DNA of 64,000 nt from NCBI RefSeq assembly GCF_033955345.1, contig NZ_CP138332.1, forward strand, positions 620,001-684,000, in the 5' to 3' direction. Position numbers and translations under genes: made by a program. The DNA is from Sphingobacterium bambusae. Lineage in GTDB: Bacteria; Bacteroidota; Bacteroidia; Sphingobacteriales; Sphingobacteriaceae. Below are positions 63,055-64,000 of the stretch, piece by piece. Below the pieces are notes generated by a model. It did not search any database. It had not been told where the DNA came from and was given only the letters and a program-made list of their open reading frames with translations. Numbering within the stretch: the stretch's first letter is position 1; the number at the start of each line of letters is the position of its first letter.

Positions 63055-63950
63055 AATGAAAGGATTGAAGTGAAAAAATTATTAACACCTCATCCCTACG
63101 AGCCGAGAGATTGAAAAGCAAAGAAAAACGTCAAAAAATGACGAAGTGCAGGAGGCTCCAACTCTACCGGTTGGATACCCAATTTTTGATTTTTTTATTA
63201 AGATAAGACTGTGCTTGGGCGCGCATCAATCTGGCGAAGTAACTTTGTGTATAGATAATTTGCCCTCGGGATCCATTTTACCTATCGATCTCGGGATTCT
63301 AGATTACTATAAAAATCTATTGATAAATCGCACACCAGACGTTAGAAATTAACATTTCGTCTAATTACGAATTTCCAGTTTGAATGGTTCTATCAATTGC
63401 CTTACTCATTTCATCAAGAAACTTTGTGTAACTAATTTTCTTTCGTCTTTGGATATCTTAGATTCGATACACATTTTAAAAATCTATGTTCAAGCTGTCT
63501 TCAAGCACTTCAATTATTTACGTTTTAAACCAAAAAGTCTGACTGCTCGTTTTCAAAAAATTAAAACTCCGCAGCGCTATGTGAATGGGAAAAAGAGAAC
63601 AAATCATTTCAATTTTTGGAAACCTACTGAACTCCTTCTTATATCTTCATTTACATGTCAAGAATGTCGATACAAAAAGAAGCTTCGCTGAGACTGATTG
63701 GTTGATAAACAAAAGACCTAAGGAGAGTATTGCAAAATGGTTGCTTAAGGACGTTGCACTATAGCACAGACCATTTTTATCCGAAATCTAAAGTATTAAT
63801 AGTTATTTAAATGCAGACTGGCTGCTTGCATGCATAACATGTGAGTATCTGGCATTAACGACAGTAGAGCTGTAACAATGTTTTTTCTACGCTGCGAATA
63901 AAATCATTTTTTTTGTTAAAATCTTATTCTTATTCAAGAAATTAGCAGTA
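63055..63950. other. Mostly gene-free end of the window with an rteC relic
   Basis: About 900 bp. It holds the degraded rteC fragment and a weak GTG-started plus-strand frame (63146-63352) that I do not trust. The rest is A+T-rich with no clear signal. Confidence 0.5.
63365..63620 (-). pseudogene. Remnant of a second rteC gene
   Basis: The minus strand, read up to the TAA at 63365-63367, gives IQRRKKISYTKFLDEMSKAI, close to the RteC C-terminus (IRRRKTVSYTKYLDEMSAAI at 58877). Further upstream, EVLEDSLNIDF matches QWLEESLHVDL in another frame, so at least one frameshift separates them. The matches fade beyond about 63620. It looks like the decayed end of an older element or a duplication. Confidence 0.72.
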
Positions 63951-64000
63951 ATGATAACGAATGAAAATCAGCTCAAAGAGGCCATAGAAAAGATTCAGTC
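63951..64000 (+). CDS. Start of a HigA-like antitoxin/HTH gene, 3' partial
   Basis: An ATG at 63951 opens MITNENQLKEAIEKIQ, cut off by the window end. Proteins of the HigA type (HTH antitoxins beside HigB) in Bacteroidota often start this way. Only 16 codons can be seen, so the call is tentative. Confidence 0.4.
   Translation, partial: MITNENQLKEAIEKIQ

Larger units (their letters stand above)
6509..63700. mobile_element. Large Bacteroidota conjugative element (ICE/conjugative transposon) with cargo, boundaries unresolved
   Basis: The core genes (mobA, mobB, mobC, traA-N set, toprim primase, rteC, radC, ssb, PRTRC cassette, excisionase-like HTH) are those of CTnDOT-related and Sphingobacteriales ICEs. 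Between them lie cargo modules for siderophore uptake, a NACHT ATPase, a SusC/LanKC-like locus and a LuxI/LuxR-like locus. No integrase and no flanking repeats were seen, so the ends given are only the first and last genes I would include. The broken rteC suggests that more than one element is involved. Confidence 0.6.

Noticed and set aside
63146-63352. 68-codon plus-strand frame starting at GTG
   Set aside because: No ATG, no family match and poor composition; it may be a fragment but I cannot support a gene.
63380-63691. 103-codon plus-strand frame near the window end
   Set aside because: It is the antisense of the rteC relic, which explains the open frame.
1-64000. tRNA, rRNA, integrase, transposase or attachment repeats
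   Set aside because: Looked for at gene borders and in the gaps; none could be recognised by eye, so the ends of the element stay open.

Overview
The window looks like a Bacteroidota genome, most likely Sphingobacteriaceae (Sphingobacterium, Pedobacter or Olivibacter type). The signs are a Bacteroides-type tra operon with mobA/mobB/mobC, rteC, a SusC/SusD pair, TonB receptors with carboxypeptidase-like N-domains, several TTG/TTTG...TAnnTTTG promoters, and almost no Shine-Dalgarno sequences. This assignment rests on gene content only.

Layout. (1) 1-6241, plus strand: the end of a surface-glycan or secondary-metabolite decoration locus, with an SGNH/PD40 protein (5' cut), an MBOAT acyltransferase, a NodU/CmcH-type carbamoyltransferase, a 49-residue DUF5989-like peptide and an SxtJ-like membrane protein, followed by a lipoprotein. 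(2) 6509-30248, minus strand: the core of a conjugative transposon/ICE. It holds an unusual short FtsK translocase, an excisionase-like HTH protein, accessory DUF4099/DUF3945-type proteins, an M23 peptidase, the coupling ATPase, TraN-M-L-K-J, a 263-residue periplasmic protein, three tandem VirB5-position paralogues, TraG (VirB4), TraF/E, a second TraE-like protein, TraB/A, the MobB/MobA relaxase pair, an oriT-like intergenic region and a Toprim primase. (3) 30970-36930, minus: a siderophore-uptake cargo operon with a Fur-like palindrome. (4) 37290-39488: an outer-membrane protein, a lipoprotein and an HTH protein. (5) 40021-44053, minus: a PRTRC cassette (ThiF, B, F, C, E) led by an ssb gene that carries a frameshift. 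(6) 44653-48101: an A+T-rich island with a membrane-anchored NACHT ATPase and an XRE regulator. (7) 48925-58752: SusC/SusD/TlpA on the plus strand facing a minus-strand operon that encodes a LanKC-like lyase/kinase fused through a membrane helix to a predicted beta-propeller, a MauE-like protein and a small secreted Cys-containing peptide, with a Crp/Fnr regulator upstream. (8) 58877-63054: RteC, a LuxI/FeeM-like acyltransferase divergent from a PAS-LuxR regulator, a second ThiF-type enzyme and RadC. After that come an rteC relic and the first 16 codons of a HigA-like gene.

How the parts fit. RteC, RadC, ssb, the PRTRC genes and the primase are typical ICE housekeeping genes, so the stretch from about 6.5 kb to about 63 kb is best read as one large ICE with cargo inserted between modules, or as nested or abutting elements. 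No integrase and no attachment repeats were found, so the ends are not fixed. The two most promising undescribed systems are the LanKC-like kinase/propeller + MauE + small peptide + SusCD/TlpA locus (49-58.8 kb) and the autoinducer-synthase-like + LuxR + ThiF locus (60.0-62.4 kb).
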